Below are positions 63,892-64,000 of a stretch of 64,000 nucleotides of DNA, in pieces (position 1 is the stretch's first letter; each line of letters begins with the position of its first letter). A model generated the notes under the pieces. The model was not told the origin of the DNA. It saw nothing but the letters and a program-made list of their open reading frames with translations, and did no database searches. A program made the translations under genes and the position numbers. Location: contig WPIO01000004.1 of NCBI GenBank assembly GCA_009760855.2, positions 7,301,001 through 7,365,000 of the forward strand, written 5' to 3'. The stretch comes from Cristatella mucedo (Eukaryota > Bryozoa > Phylactolaemata > Cristatellidae).

Positions 63892-64000
63892 TCCGTGATG
63901 GCACACTAGGTAAGGTGGTTGCTTTCATGACCTCGGTCCCGAGGTCGTGGGTTCGATTCATGCGGTGGGCGATCCCTTATCGCCACTGCAAGCGGTTGTG
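63892..64000 (+). repeat. tRNA-derived SINE, family 1 (cut by window edge)
   Basis: TGATGGCACACTAGGTAAGG, GACCTCGGTCCCGAGGTCG and GGTTCGATTC match 47095-47162. Continues beyond the window. Confidence 0.87.

Overview
The window reads as animal nuclear DNA. It carries one intronless gene, two genes split by spliceosomal introns, and a dense load of dead retrotransposons, SINEs and microsatellites. There are no operons, ribosome binding sites or other bacterial features. I cannot name the phylum. The protein-coding genes are metazoan-like, and the LINEs look like the L2/Rex1 type common in aquatic animals, so a repeat-rich invertebrate genome is my best guess.

Three real genes are supported. 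(1) A single-exon syntaxin-16 (STX16), plus strand, 19886-20842. It is an entire Qa-SNARE with N-terminal peptide, Habc region, SNARE motif and C-terminal membrane anchor. (2) ARMH1 (armadillo-like helical domain containing 1), minus strand, seven coding exons from 33714 down to 26596. I rebuilt these exon by exon from splice sites and reading-frame continuity. (3) Cytosolic cysteinyl-tRNA synthetase (CARS1), minus strand, sixteen coding exons from 62574 down to the stop codon at 40660. The N-terminal exons, with the HIGH signature, lie beyond the right edge. Two introns, one in ARMH1 and one in CARS1, fit best as GC-AG introns. The three genes have unrelated cellular roles (endosome-to-Golgi fusion, an uncharacterised armadillo-like protein, translation), so they look like neighbours and not a functional cluster.

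Layout: 1-19.5 kb is gene-poor. It holds a SINE, LINE fragments of two families (called here A and B), an LTR element on the minus strand (3347-5213), a degenerate repeat with about 320-bp spacing (9.9-10.95 kb), a lone LTR piece, and a rearranged LTR element at 16247-18515. That element sits inside a LINE B copy with a 5-bp target duplication and has its LTR copies inverted. 19.9-20.8 kb is STX16. 21-26.5 kb is LINE remnants and dinucleotide repeats. 26.6-33.7 kb is ARMH1. 34-40.6 kb is a LINE A fragment and a second LTR element (35462-38383), with paired LTRs, primer-binding-site-like sequence, polypurine tract, a gag-like frame and a nested LINE B. 40.66-62.57 kb is CARS1, whose introns are full of LINE tails, SINEs and simple repeats. 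62.8-64 kb holds LINE debris, a perfect 33-bp inverted repeat and two tRNA-derived SINEs.

I found no convincing undescribed biological system. The most unusual structures are the inverted-LTR element, the SINE family whose tail copies the LINE A 3' end, the GC-AG introns, and the contrast between an intronless STX16 and intron-rich neighbours.
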